The position numbers were made by a program, and so were the translations under genes. This document shows, one piece after another, positions 7,400-15,682 of a stretch of DNA of 29,233 nt (positions are counted from its first letter, which is position 1; the number at the start of each line of letters is the position of its first letter). The notes beneath the pieces are model-generated. The model was not told the origin of the DNA. It made no database searches and was given only the letters and a program-made list of their open reading frames with translations. This stretch comes from Phoenicibacter congonensis (GTDB lineage Bacteria; Actinomycetota; Coriobacteriia; Coriobacteriales; Eggerthellaceae): assembly GCA_030530045.1 (NCBI GenBank), contig JAUMVS010000003.1:1-29233 (forward strand), read 5' to 3'.

Positions 7400-8653
7400 G
7401 TGGCTCGTTTATCTCATATTTTCACTTCAGAATCGGTTACTGAAGGACATCCTGACAAGATTTGTGATCAGATTTCCGATGGAATCTTAGATGCGCTTTT
7501 AATTGAGGATTACAAGCATTACGGTGCCGACCCTTTCGATTTCAATGCAGAAGTGCCGGATGGCGTTAAAAACTTGCGCTGCGCTTGCGAAACTTTCACC
7601 ACAACAGGAACTGTAATTGTTGGTGGCGAGGTGCGTTGCAAGGGCTACGTTGATATTCAAAGTGTTGTTCGCGAAGTTGTTAACAGCATTGGTTACAATC
7701 GCGCGAAGTTCGGCTTCGATGCTGTGACCTGCGGTGTCATTAACATGATTCATGAGCAGTCGGCCGACATCGCAATGGGTGTGGACGACAGTGATTTTGC
7801 TTGTGCGGAAGGCGACGCCTACGACAAAATCGGTGCTGGCGACCAGGGCTCAGTCTTTGGTTATGCCTGCAACGAGACTAAAACCTTCATGCCAATGACG
7901 ACCTATCTTGCGCACGCTATGAGCCAAAAACTCACAGAAGTTCGCAAGTCGGGCGAACTCGATTTTCTGCGTCCTGACGGAAAGACGCAGGTTTCAGTTA
8001 AATATGTAAACGGAAAACCAGTAGCTGTTGACACTGTTGTTCTGTCAACTCAGCATTCCGATTTAATTCACATCGACGATGTTCGTCGCGAAGTTTTGGC
8101 TCATGTCATTAAGCCTGTGCTTAATGACGCGGGTTTTGAGCTTCCTGTTCCAGAAAAGATTTTCATTAACCCAACTGGACGTTTTGTTGTCGGTGGACCA
8201 ATGGGTGACACTGGCCTCACTGGCCGAAAGCTAATTGTTGATACCTACGGCGGCGTGGCTCGTCACGGTGGCGGTGCTTTTTCGGGCAAGGATTGCACAA
8301 AGGTCGACCGAAGCGGATCTTATTGCGCACGTTGGGCTGCTAAAAACGTAGTTGCGGCAGGCCTAGCTGACGTTTGCGAAATTGAAGTTTCCTACGCAAT
8401 TGGAGTTTGCCGTCCAGTTGCAGTTTATGTTGACTGCCACGGCACTGCTAAGGTCGACGAAGAGTTGATTGAAAAAGCAGTGACAGAAGTGTTCGATTTC
8501 CGCCCAGCTGCAATGATCGATAACCTCAACCTTTGGCGCCCAATCTTCAGAAAGACTTCAAATTACGGTCACTTTGGCCGTGAATTGCCTGAGTTCGAGT
8601 GGGAAAAGGTCAACAAAATTGAAGAGCTAAAAGCAGCCTGCAACGTTAGGTAG
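7400..8653 (+). CDS. metK: S-adenosylmethionine synthetase
   Basis: Makes S-adenosylmethionine from methionine and ATP. The protein has 417 residues from GTG 7400; the family is usually 380-400 or slightly more. It begins MARLSHIFTSESVTEGHPDK, where the conserved block with H17 in GHPDK should start close to the N-terminus. AAAGGTGG (7387-7394) sits five bases before this GTG, so I prefer it to the in-frame TTG at 7379. Other signatures are GAGDQG (about 144-149), GGPMGDTGLTGRK and the phosphate loop GGGAFSGKD (about 291), here followed by Cys where many homologues have Pro. The gene sits between an ATP-grasp gene and priA in one apparent operon, and no SAM riboswitch precedes it. Confidence 0.96.
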   Translation: MARLSHIFTSESVTEGHPDKICDQISDGILDALLIEDYKHYGADPFDFNAEVPDGVKNLRCACETFTTTGTVIVGGEVRCKGYVDIQSVVREVVNSIGYNRAKFGFDAVTCGVINMIHEQSADIAMGVDDSDFACAEGDAYDKIGAGDQGSVFGYACNETKTFMPMTTYLAHAMSQKLTEVRKSGELDFLRPDGKTQVSVKYVNGKPVAVDTVVLSTQHSDLIHIDDVRREVLAHVIKPVLNDAGFELPVPEKIFINPTGRFVVGGPMGDTGLTGRKLIVDTYGGVARHGGGAFSGKDCTKVDRSGSYCARWAAKNVVAAGLADVCEIEVSYAIGVCRPVAVYVDCHGTAKVDEELIEKAVTEVFDFRPAAMIDNLNLWRPIFRKTSNYGHFGRELPEFEWEKVNKIEELKAACNVR

Positions 8654-8663
8654 TTGATAGTTT

Positions 8664-10781
8664 GTGGTCGTAGCGCATGTTGTCATAGACTCTCAAAGCA
8701 AGTCACTAGACCACACTTTTTCCTATGAGGTGCCAGCGTCATTTCAGGGTGACGATCCAAATGATGAAAACGTTGCCGCTGTTGGTAAGGCCGTTTTAGT
8801 TGAATATGGTAAGCAAAAGTGCGTTGCGTTCATCTATTCAATTGAGCGCGATGTTGACCCCGATTTTCTCGACTTCGAAGTCAAGCCAATCATCGATGTG
8901 CTTTCTGAAAGTTACTTCGATGAGTCAATGGCTAAGCTTCTGCTCTGGCTTTCGCGCAAATTTATAACGCCGTTTTTTGCAGCATTTCGCCTGGCTCTTC
9001 CAGCCGACGGTGCACCTCGTTTTATCCGTCATAGAGATGGCACGACTTCTTTGAAGAGAGCATACCGGCGCCCAGGCAATTTTGAGTTTTGCGAGCGTGA
9101 GGTCGCAGAATTTTCTAACACCTATTCTCGACCTGAAAATCTCACCCCCGAGCAAAAGCACGCTCTTGAGGTCATTGAAGACTTGCGGGCGAAGGAAAAC
9201 GGGTCGTGCGTTTTAATCGACGGCGTAACAGGTTCAGGCAAAACTGAAATCTATTTACAAGCAATCGAGCGTGTTCTTGCGGAAGGCAAAAACGCGATTG
9301 TTCTTGTTCCTGAAATTTCGCTAACGCCTCAAACTGTTGCTCGATTTAAGTCGCGCTTCGGAAATGAAATCGCGGTAATTCACTCAAAAATGACTGATAC
9401 GCAGCGCCGTCAACAGTGGTTTTGGATTAAAGATGGCAACGCTCGAATTGTAATTGGTCCCCGAAGTGCACTTTTTGCGCCTCTGAAAAAAGTTGGCATT
9501 GTGGTGATTGACGAGGAACATGAAACGACCTACAAGCAGGAAAGTGCGCCTCGCTATCACGCACGAACTGTCGCCAAAAAAATGATGGAGAACGCGGGCG
9601 GAATTCTTGTTCTTGGCAGTGCGACGCCAAGCATTGAAGCGCTTTACAACGCAAAGCACGATAAAAATTGGAAGCGCGTCGAGCTGACAACAAGAGCTAC
9701 GGGGCAACTGCTTCCAAAAGTCGAGATTGTTGATATGACAAATTTGCCAAATGGCGGCAAATATTCTCTGTTTTCTCTTGTGCTTAAAAATGCAATTTAT
9801 GAGGAAATAAATGCAGGTCACAAGGTTGTTTTGCTGCTTAATCAGCGCGGTTATTCAAAGTTTTTGATTTGTCGGGATTGTGGATTTGTTCCAAAGTGTC
9901 CAAATTGCTCAACATCGCTGACCTATCACGAATCAGACAACAAGCTTAAATGCCACTACTGCAATTACGCCGTTGACAACCCTCCACTTTGCCCAAATTG
10001 TGGGTCGCCCTACATGAAGCGACTTGGCACTGGCACGCAGCGCATCGAGGGCGAGCTTCGAAAGATGTTTGCAGCCGATGATTGTTTTGAGGATGTCGAA
10101 GTCATTCGCATGGATGCCGACACGACTTCTGCAGAAGGTGCTCATGAGGCGCTTTTAAAGAAATTCGATGATGCAAATCGTGCAGTTTTGCTCGGCACGC
10201 AAATGATTGCGAAAGGTCTTGACTTCGACGAAATCACGCTTGTGGGTGTCATAAATGCCGATACTGTCATGCATGTTCCTGACTTCCGCGCGACCGAGAG
10301 AACGTTTGACTTGATTGAGCAGGTGAGTGGCCGCTCTGGCAGGTCGACTCATAAAGGCCGCGTTATCGTTCAAACCTATGAACCTGACAACAGCGCCCTT
10401 CGCGCAGCGCAAGAGCATGACCGCGAGCTGTTTTTGCGCGTGGAACTGCCGAAACGCAAAGTTTTGAAGTATCCGCCATATGTTTCAATCGTTCGACTTC
10501 TTGTTTGGTCTCACGATAAAGTAGCCGCACTCAATGCTGCAAATTCTTTGCATTCAAAGGTAACTGGCGCGCTGAAAAAGGAAATCGAAAGGGGCGTAGT
10601 TGTTTCACCTGCTGCTCCGTGCCCCTACGAAAAAATGCAGCGTAGCTGGCGTTTCCACATCATCGTCAAGGTGCCTCTAAATCTTGACGTTAATAAGAAG
10701 CTCGGCGAACTCTACAGAAAATTCTCGCCTGGCAAAGGGGTCTCAACTGCCGTCGACGTCGACCCACTGTCGCTAACCTAG
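8664..10781 (+). CDS. priA: Primosomal protein N' (PriA helicase)
   Basis: Superfamily 2 DNA helicase that recognises stalled replication forks and reloads the replicative helicase. The protein has 705 residues, close to E. coli PriA (732). Domains in order are a DNA-binding N-terminal domain (1-105), a helicase core with Walker A GVTGSGKT (about 187-194) and DEEH box (about 283-286), a zinc-binding insert with eight cysteines (CRDCGF, CPNC, CHYC, CPNCGS; about 403-446), and helicase motifs V/VI (GTQMIAKGLDFDEITLVGV, EQVSGRSGR). All helicase motifs are intact, unlike the degenerate PriA known in mycobacteria. The start is GTG 8664, ten bases after the metK stop, with no strong Shine-Dalgarno; translation may depend on upstream coupling. 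Confidence 0.96.
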   Translation: MVVAHVVIDSQSKSLDHTFSYEVPASFQGDDPNDENVAAVGKAVLVEYGKQKCVAFIYSIERDVDPDFLDFEVKPIIDVLSESYFDESMAKLLLWLSRKFITPFFAAFRLALPADGAPRFIRHRDGTTSLKRAYRRPGNFEFCEREVAEFSNTYSRPENLTPEQKHALEVIEDLRAKENGSCVLIDGVTGSGKTEIYLQAIERVLAEGKNAIVLVPEISLTPQTVARFKSRFGNEIAVIHSKMTDTQRRQQWFWIKDGNARIVIGPRSALFAPLKKVGIVVIDEEHETTYKQESAPRYHARTVAKKMMENAGGILVLGSATPSIEALYNAKHDKNWKRVELTTRATGQLLPKVEIVDMTNLPNGGKYSLFSLVLKNAIYEEINAGHKVVLLLNQRGYSKFLICRDCGFVPKCPNCSTSLTYHESDNKLKCHYCNYAVDNPPLCPNCGSPYMKRLGTGTQRIEGELRKMFAADDCFEDVEVIRMDADTTSAEGAHEALLKKFDDANRAVLLGTQMIAKGLDFDEITLVGVINADTVMHVPDFRATERTFDLIEQVSGRSGRSTHKGRVIVQTYEPDNSALRAAQEHDRELFLRVELPKRKVLKYPPYVSIVRLLVWSHDKVAALNAANSLHSKVTGALKKEIERGVVVSPAAPCPYEKMQRSWRFHIIVKVPLNLDVNKKLGELYRKFSPGKGVSTAVDVDPLSLT

Positions 10782-10872
10782 GGCCTGTTTCTCTGTTTTT
10801 ACGTTCATCAAAAACCGATAATCGCCTGGCAACCTCCATTTTTTCTAGGTAATAAAAAACTGAGTTAATCTG

Positions 10873-10881
10873 TGCTACAAT
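10873..10881 (+). promoter_or_regulatory. Extended -10 promoter for the YdjY-like lipoprotein gene
   Basis: TGCTACAAT combines a TGn extension with a -10 hexamer TACAAT, in the 208-base gap between priA and the lipoprotein gene. The spacing leaves a leader of roughly 100 bases. No good -35 is present, as is common for extended -10 promoters. Confidence 0.5.
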
Positions 10882-10989
10882 TAGCGAAATCCTTATTCTG
10901 CAATTTCATAACGCTTTCTGTGAATTTTCAATTCTGTGATGCCCCTATTCTTGCGGGCTCTATTTTTTTATTTCAATTTGGGAGGAATA

Positions 10990-11703
10990 ATGGAGAAGTC
11001 TAAACTTAGCGGAACTTTCGTAAAGCTGGCTGTTGCTGCAGCATGCGCTGCTCTTCTCGCATTTGCGCTTTACGGATGTGGTTCAAACTCAAGCACAAGC
11101 TCAACATCGACAGCTTCCGATGTCGAAATGCCAACAGAGTCTAACCCAATCGTGGTCGATAAAGACAAAAAAGAGGTTAGATACCTCGCAGAAGTAAACG
11201 ACATTTACTTCACTGAGAAAACTCGTCACGGCATCGTTTACAAGGGTGGTTCAAACGGTGATAAATCAGTCCTCACTGGTCTTGGTGATGAAAAAGAGTT
11301 CCATCAGGCACTTCTTGACATTGGTCTGACACCTGGAAACAACCTCACTGCAGACGACATGAGCGCTGGCGTTGGTGAAGGCAAATTCATCGAGGGCGAC
11401 AAGCTCGACATCACAATTCAGTGGGACGGGAAAGATCCATTCCCAATCGAGCAATGCTTCAAGACAACAAAGGGCGAGGAAAGAACAGCAGACTGGAGAT
11501 TCGGTGGCAACCTCACTCGCGCTGAAGCTAAAAATACAGGATGCGTACTCTGCCTCGATTCTTGCGCAGTTGGCATCTGCTCTGACGCAGCTTGGGAGTC
11601 AAACACAACCACAGCAACTAACTACACTTGGTTCAATGGTCGTGAAGACGTTCTCCCAGCAGGTGGTACAAAGGTAGTTGTAACTTTCAAAGCTAAGGCT
11701 TAA
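10990..11703 (+). CDS. Predicted lipoprotein with YdjY-type Cys-rich domain
   Basis: A 237-residue exported lipoprotein. The N-terminus has a basic start (MEKSK), a hydrophobic stretch (11-26) and a lipobox ALYGC with the lipidated C30, then a Ser/Thr-rich linker (31-45). The mature domain contains RHGIVYKGGSNGDKSVLTGL (80-99), LTPGNNLTADD and a Cys cluster NTGCVLCLDSCAVGIC (182-197; C185, C188, C192, C197). It resembles YdjY-domain proteins; I make that assignment from memory of the family pattern, and its function is unknown. Cys spacing could hold a metal or disulfides. The ATG at 10990 has GGGAGGA just upstream; the in-frame GTG at 10936 would place the signal peptide too far in. It has its own promoter and terminator. 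Confidence 0.82.
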   Translation: MEKSKLSGTFVKLAVAAACAALLAFALYGCGSNSSTSSTSTASDVEMPTESNPIVVDKDKKEVRYLAEVNDIYFTEKTRHGIVYKGGSNGDKSVLTGLGDEKEFHQALLDIGLTPGNNLTADDMSAGVGEGKFIEGDKLDITIQWDGKDPFPIEQCFKTTKGEERTADWRFGGNLTRAEAKNTGCVLCLDSCAVGICSDAAWESNTTTATNYTWFNGREDVLPAGGTKVVVTFKAKA

Positions 11704-11751
11704 GGCCTGAGGCAAAAACAGAAGCGTTAAAGAATAGGAATACTTTTATTG

Positions 11752-11785
11752 GATAGCCGCTTTTTTCTGTGCGGCTATCTTTTTT
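11752..11785 (+). terminator. Terminator after the lipoprotein gene
   Basis: GATAGCCGC (11752-11760), a 10-base loop, GCGGCTATC (11771-11779), then six T. The perfect 9-bp stem separates the lipoprotein gene from the TVP38 operon. Confidence 0.92.
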
Positions 11786-11794
11786 GTTCAAGAA

Positions 11795-11810
11795 GTTAGC
11801 GTTTGCTAAT
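11795..11810. promoter_or_regulatory. Palindrome resembling the feoA operator
   Basis: GTTAGC-GTTT-GCTAAT matches the GTTA-S-C-N4-GCTAAC layout of the two sites before feoA, with one changed arm base. It lies between the upstream terminator and the AGGAGGT (11816-11822) of the first TVP38 gene. A weak TTGTTC (11784) / TAATTT (11807) pair with 17-bp spacing would overlap it, but its start point would fall inside the Shine-Dalgarno, so the promoter is doubtful. Confidence 0.35.
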
Positions 11811-11826
11811 TTATTAGGAGGTAGAA

Positions 11827-13161
11827 ATGGCCCTTTTTAAGGGAAAAGAAGAAGAGCCTGTAGTTAAGGAACCCGACACAAGAACACCTGGAGTCCGCCG
11901 ACTCGAGACGTTCATGAAATATTTCTCCTATGTCTACGTCACATTTTGCTGGGCATCGACAGTTGAGTATTTCTGCTTTGGCCAAACATCAATTCAGATG
12001 TCCTACTTTGGATACATCTTTTGGTATGTGTTCATAATTGGCCTGGCTGGTGCAATTTATGGCGGTCGCGGTCACAGGCGCGGTGTTGGTTGGAGAGGCA
12101 CGTTAGGCTCTGTGCTGTGCACAACGATGTTTGCGGTCATTGTCTATGCACACGACGTTCCTCATATGATTCGCGCACTTGGCATGTTCACCAAGCGCGG
12201 CTTCTTTGGTCTTTCGTTTAACTGGAACATCACAGCTGTTTCCTACGGTTTGTTTGCATTCTTTGTTCTTGGCGCGATTCTCATTTTCGTTTACGAGGCA
12301 GTGCATAAGGCACCACCAAAGGAATATGAAGACGAGGAAGAACGCCGTCGCGAGACCTATCAATCGCGCGTTAAGTGGATTAGCTTCTTCGTGCTCTATG
12401 TCATCATTTTGATTTGCTCGTTCTATCCACCTGTTCGCGACCTCATTGGCTACATTTTCGATTTGCTCTCAACAGGTGACATCAACAAGGTAATCGAGCT
12501 AATTCGCTCGGCTGGACCATGGGCGGTTGCGCTGTCGACATTCTTGATGGTCTTCCAGGCACTTGCTGCTCCAATTCCAGCGTTTTTGATTACATTCTCG
12601 AACGCCGCAGTGTTTGGCTGGGTTGGCGGCTGCATTCTTTCTTGGTCTTCAGCAATGCTCGCAGCTGCAATCTGCTTCTACATCGCTCGCATCTTCGGCC
12701 GCGACGCTGTAATGCTCTTCATGAGCCGCGGCGCACTTGCTAGCGTTGACCGCTGGTTTACGAGATATGGCAAAAACACGATTCTCATTTGCCGTCTTCT
12801 TCCATTCGTATCCTTCGACTACATTTCCTACGCTGCAGGCATCACCGGCATGAGCTTCCTTGACTTCTTCATTTGGACAGGCATCGGCCAGCTCCCTGCA
12901 ACGATTGTTTATTCCTACGTTGGATCGACGCTCACAGGTGAGCTTTACACAATCTTCATGGGCATGATTGTTCTGTTCATCGTAGCTGGTATCATTTGGT
13001 TCTTGACTCTTGTTTGGAAGAACCGCCACAAGGACCTCATGGACGAATCGAACGAAACTGCCGACTCCGAGGACACTACTTCTCGCACTTCTGTCGAAGT
13101 TAACGCAGAAGGCCTTCTTGCTAAACGCAGAAGAGCCAAAGCTGAGAAACTGGAGAAGTAA
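11827..13161 (+). CDS. TVP38/TMEM64 (VTT/SNARE-associated) family membrane protein with extra N-terminal membrane domain
   Basis: A 444-residue polytopic membrane protein. The C-terminal half (about 225-395) is a VTT/DedA-like domain: APIPAFLITFSNAAVFG, the glycine-rich GWVGGCILSWSSAMLAAAI, and RLLPFVSFDYISYAAGITGM with the conserved Arg-Pro loop. The N-terminal ~195 residues add several further membrane helices and an acidic, charged cytoplasmic loop (YEDEEERRRETYQSR), unusual for plain TVP38 proteins. The tail is charged (AKRRRAKAEKLEK). VTT proteins are known or proposed to flip or scramble phospholipids or carrier lipids; a substrate cannot be read here. AGGAGGT precedes the ATG. The TAA overlaps the next ATG by one base, so the genes are translationally coupled. 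Confidence 0.85.
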   Translation: MALFKGKEEEPVVKEPDTRTPGVRRLETFMKYFSYVYVTFCWASTVEYFCFGQTSIQMSYFGYIFWYVFIIGLAGAIYGGRGHRRGVGWRGTLGSVLCTTMFAVIVYAHDVPHMIRALGMFTKRGFFGLSFNWNITAVSYGLFAFFVLGAILIFVYEAVHKAPPKEYEDEEERRRETYQSRVKWISFFVLYVIILICSFYPPVRDLIGYIFDLLSTGDINKVIELIRSAGPWAVALSTFLMVFQALAAPIPAFLITFSNAAVFGWVGGCILSWSSAMLAAAICFYIARIFGRDAVMLFMSRGALASVDRWFTRYGKNTILICRLLPFVSFDYISYAAGITGMSFLDFFIWTGIGQLPATIVYSYVGSTLTGELYTIFMGMIVLFIVAGIIWFLTLVWKNRHKDLMDESNETADSEDTTSRTSVEVNAEGLLAKRRRAKAEKLEK

Positions 13162-13850
13162 TGGCAGCTGCAGCTGAATTTTGTAGGAAAAACTACAAGC
13201 TCTTGGTTTTTCTGGGGCTTGTAGTTTTAATTGTGATTTTGAATTGGGTCTTTGGCTGGAGCGACATGATTGCTAACGGCCAATTTCTTGATTGGCTACA
13301 GTCGATGCTTCAAGATCATCCAGCTGAAACTGGGCTAATTTATGTTGTGCTCTCGATTATTGGCTGTGTTGTTTTGGCGCTTCCAGGCGTCATCTTTGCA
13401 ATTGCAGCTGGCACCCTTTTCGGTGCTGTAACAGGCACTTTCCTTTGCTGGCTTGCAGTGACTTTGGGCGCAATGGTTTCATTCCTTGTTGGAAGATATT
13501 TCCTGAAAGACTCGCTCAAGCCAAAACTTTCGCAAAACAAGCAACTAAACAAGTTGTTCTTCGAAGGTGCACATAAAAGCGACATTTATTTATTAGCAAT
13601 CACAAGGCTAATTCCAATTTTTCCCTACAACCTGCAAAACTTCGCCTATGGCATCACCGACGTTAGCTTCTTTAACTACACGCTATATTCCGCTATTTTC
13701 ATGATTCCTGGAACTGCAGTTTACACTGTTGCTTCAGCGGGACTGCTCGATGCCGACAACCGCATCATCTATTTCGCGTTTGCCGCAGTTTTGCTGGTGA
13801 TTACCCTGCTGATCGCCTATTTCCTGAAGAAGAAAGCGAACATAGAATAA
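13161..13850 (+). CDS. TVP38/TMEM64 family (VTT domain) membrane protein
   Basis: A second, shorter VTT protein of 229 residues with about six hydrophobic segments. Visible family features are VLALPGVIFAIAAGTLFGAVTG (quoted parts: ALPGVIFAIAAGTLFG), SFLVGRYFLKD after the second segment, and TRLIPIFPYNLQNFAYGITD, the Arg-Pro loop that in DedA/TVP38 proteins carries conserved charged residues. It ends in a basic KKKAN tail. GGAG lies at 13152-13155 in the upstream gene. The gene overlaps both neighbours by one base (TAATG). Two different VTT proteins side by side suggest a hetero-pair or two steps in one lipid-linked process; that is inference. Confidence 0.88.
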   Translation: MAAAAEFCRKNYKLLVFLGLVVLIVILNWVFGWSDMIANGQFLDWLQSMLQDHPAETGLIYVVLSIIGCVVLALPGVIFAIAAGTLFGAVTGTFLCWLAVTLGAMVSFLVGRYFLKDSLKPKLSQNKQLNKLFFEGAHKSDIYLLAITRLIPIFPYNLQNFAYGITDVSFFNYTLYSAIFMIPGTAVYTVASAGLLDADNRIIYFAFAAVLLVITLLIAYFLKKKANIE

Positions 13851-14623
13851 TGAGCTTTGGAACTTTCATGATTTGCCTTGAGAAGGGTCATTACCCTTTC
13901 AAGAATTATCCAAAAACGCAGTGCAAAGACGTTTTGTTCCCGGGGTGCGCGTTTCCTTCGCAATTTCCAAAGACGATGGAGGCAATCGCGAAGGTTTGCA
14001 ACGAGCATGATTGCGGCGTTGCCTATGACTGTTGCGGGCATCCGCTTGATGGCTACGGCGTTGAGGGTGGAACTGACCGCGTTCTTCGCGGAATTGAGCG
14101 CCGCCTTGCAAAAATTGGCTGTGAGCGTGTGATTGTTCTTTGTCCAAACTGCTGGAAGCTCATGAAAAACAGGCTTAACCTGCCAGTTATTTCGATTTAT
14201 GAATATTTAAGCGAAATCAGGTTCGATTTCGATGCGAACGCAAACTCAATCAGTGGTCGCATGTTTGTTCCTTGTCCCGACCGACAAGGTCACGAGCTCG
14301 AGGCGGCAATTCGCAGCTGCACTCCATTTGAGCACTTGGAGACTATGTCGAAAGTTCCATGTTGTGGGCTTCTGCCTGCGATTATGGCAAAAGGTCCTGA
14401 AGCTGTGCAAAAAAGCACGCATAAAGTCATGGATGCAGCAGGCGACGAGACAATCTACACCTATTGCGCATCTTGCCTCGGACAGTTCTCACGCATGGGG
14501 AACGACAATTGCGCCCATGTTCTTTCGGTGCTTTTGGGGGTTTCTGAAATTCCCGATTCCAAAAACGCTTTTGGAAACCGTGCACGTTGCAAGTTTGCTG
14601 GCAACACAAACCCTGTTGCGTAG
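13850..14623 (+). CDS. Protein with two complete CCG (Cys-rich, HdrB/GlpC-like) modules
   Basis: A 257-residue soluble protein. Two CCG modules (PF02754-type) are visible, each with the full five-cysteine pattern: C33, C61-C62-G, C98-P-N-C101; and C142, C171-C172-G, C206-A-S-C209. In HdrB of heterodisulfide reductase this pattern binds non-cubane 4Fe-4S clusters; related domains occur in GlpC, LutA and succinate or glycolate oxidoreductases. The protein has no ferredoxin domain of its own, so it needs an electron partner. The ATG overlaps the upstream TAA by one base, tying it to the VTT membrane proteins. The role is probably redox at the membrane or on a thiol/disulfide; the substrate is unknown. 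Confidence 0.85.
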   Translation: MSFGTFMICLEKGHYPFKNYPKTQCKDVLFPGCAFPSQFPKTMEAIAKVCNEHDCGVAYDCCGHPLDGYGVEGGTDRVLRGIERRLAKIGCERVIVLCPNCWKLMKNRLNLPVISIYEYLSEIRFDFDANANSISGRMFVPCPDRQGHELEAAIRSCTPFEHLETMSKVPCCGLLPAIMAKGPEAVQKSTHKVMDAAGDETIYTYCASCLGQFSRMGNDNCAHVLSVLLGVSEIPDSKNAFGNRARCKFAGNTNPVA

Positions 14624-14665
14624 AATCGCCACATTGAAGTTGCCAGTTCAGGTAGCATTTTATTT

Positions 14666-15679
14666 ATGAATGAATGTCTAAACATTATTGAAGGATTGAA
14701 TGATTTTGTCGCCTCCTCGAGCTATCGGGAGGCGATGAATTTACCTGCTCAAGTCACGGAAACCTACATCGATTTTGCTCACGGCGAATACAATCAAAAC
14801 TTCACATTTGTGCATCCAGTTACAGGCGAGCGCTACATTTTGCGCGTTGAGAGAGGCTCACAAATGGGCCTCGAGCACCAGATCGAATATGAATTTTCAG
14901 GTTTAAAAGCACTTGAAGGTTGCGGCAGAACTCCGGCCGCACTTTATTGCGATGGTTCAAAAACGCTGTGCAAAAATGGCGTTCTTGTTGAGACTTTTCT
15001 GCCTGGTGAGAAGCTTGATTACAAAAACCAACGTCACCTGGATGAAGCCTCGTCGATTTTTGCTGAAATTCACGCGCATGCTGTTCCTGACGATTGCAAT
15101 CTGATAAAAGCAAAGAACGCGTTTGCAGAAATGCTCGCAGAATGCAAAAAGATGTCGGCTGTTTATCTTGAATCTTCAATTTGCAAGCCAAAAGTCAAAG
15201 CTGAAATTGAGCGCCTTCTTTCAGAAGGAGAAGAGACCGTTTGGAATCTTGGCGACATTCAAAACCATTTTTCAATCGTAAACACCGAGGTCAACAACAC
15301 TAACTTTTTGATTAACGCTGACGAGCCGAGCTATCTCATCGACTGGGAAAAGCCGCTCATTGCCGACCCTGCCCAGGACATCGGCCATTTCTTGGCAGAC
15401 ACGACAACATTCTGGAAAACCGATTTTTTCTTCACGGCTCAGCAAAAACGCGACTTCGTGAACGACTACATTGAAAGAATTGACGGACGTTTTAAAGACA
15501 CTGGCCTTGCCGACAGATGCCTCAAATTTGCGAATTTTACCTGCTTGAGGGGCATTACTTGGTGCGCCATGGCAAGCCTTGAGTATGCAAATGCAACAAA
15601 AGACATCCTTGACCCAGTGACGGCAGAAAAGCTCGTGCACTACCTCGATGTCGATTATTTGCAGTCTGTTAATCTTTAA
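14666..15679 (+). CDS. APH/choline-kinase-like phosphotransferase with altered catalytic motif
   Basis: A 337-residue member of the aminoglycoside phosphotransferase (protein-kinase-like) fold. N-lobe: HGEYNQNFTF, RYILRVERGSQMGLEHQIEYE. C-lobe: FAEIHAHAVP (helix before the catalytic loop), then IVNTEVNNTNFLI, where the usual H-x-D-x4-N reads N206-T-E208-V-N-N-T-N213, and SYLIDWEKPLIADPAQDIGHF with the metal-binding D226. The Asp-to-Glu change at the catalytic base position is notable; N213 and D226 are intact. The gene starts 42 bases after the CCG gene with only a weak AGGT upstream, and is followed three bases later by the glycosyltransferase. Likely substrate is a small metabolite or sugar in the pathway of this operon, not an antibiotic. 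Confidence 0.82.
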   Translation: MNECLNIIEGLNDFVASSSYREAMNLPAQVTETYIDFAHGEYNQNFTFVHPVTGERYILRVERGSQMGLEHQIEYEFSGLKALEGCGRTPAALYCDGSKTLCKNGVLVETFLPGEKLDYKNQRHLDEASSIFAEIHAHAVPDDCNLIKAKNAFAEMLAECKKMSAVYLESSICKPKVKAEIERLLSEGEETVWNLGDIQNHFSIVNTEVNNTNFLINADEPSYLIDWEKPLIADPAQDIGHFLADTTTFWKTDFFFTAQQKRDFVNDYIERIDGRFKDTGLADRCLKFANFTCLRGITWCAMASLEYANATKDILDPVTAEKLVHYLDVDYLQSVNL

Positions 15680-15682
15680 TGC

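Noticed and set aside
10936..10989. GTG start 54 bases upstream for the YdjY-like lipoprotein
   Set aside because: It would put 18 residues ahead of a normal lipoprotein signal, and the GGGAGGA ribosome site sits right before the ATG at 10990.
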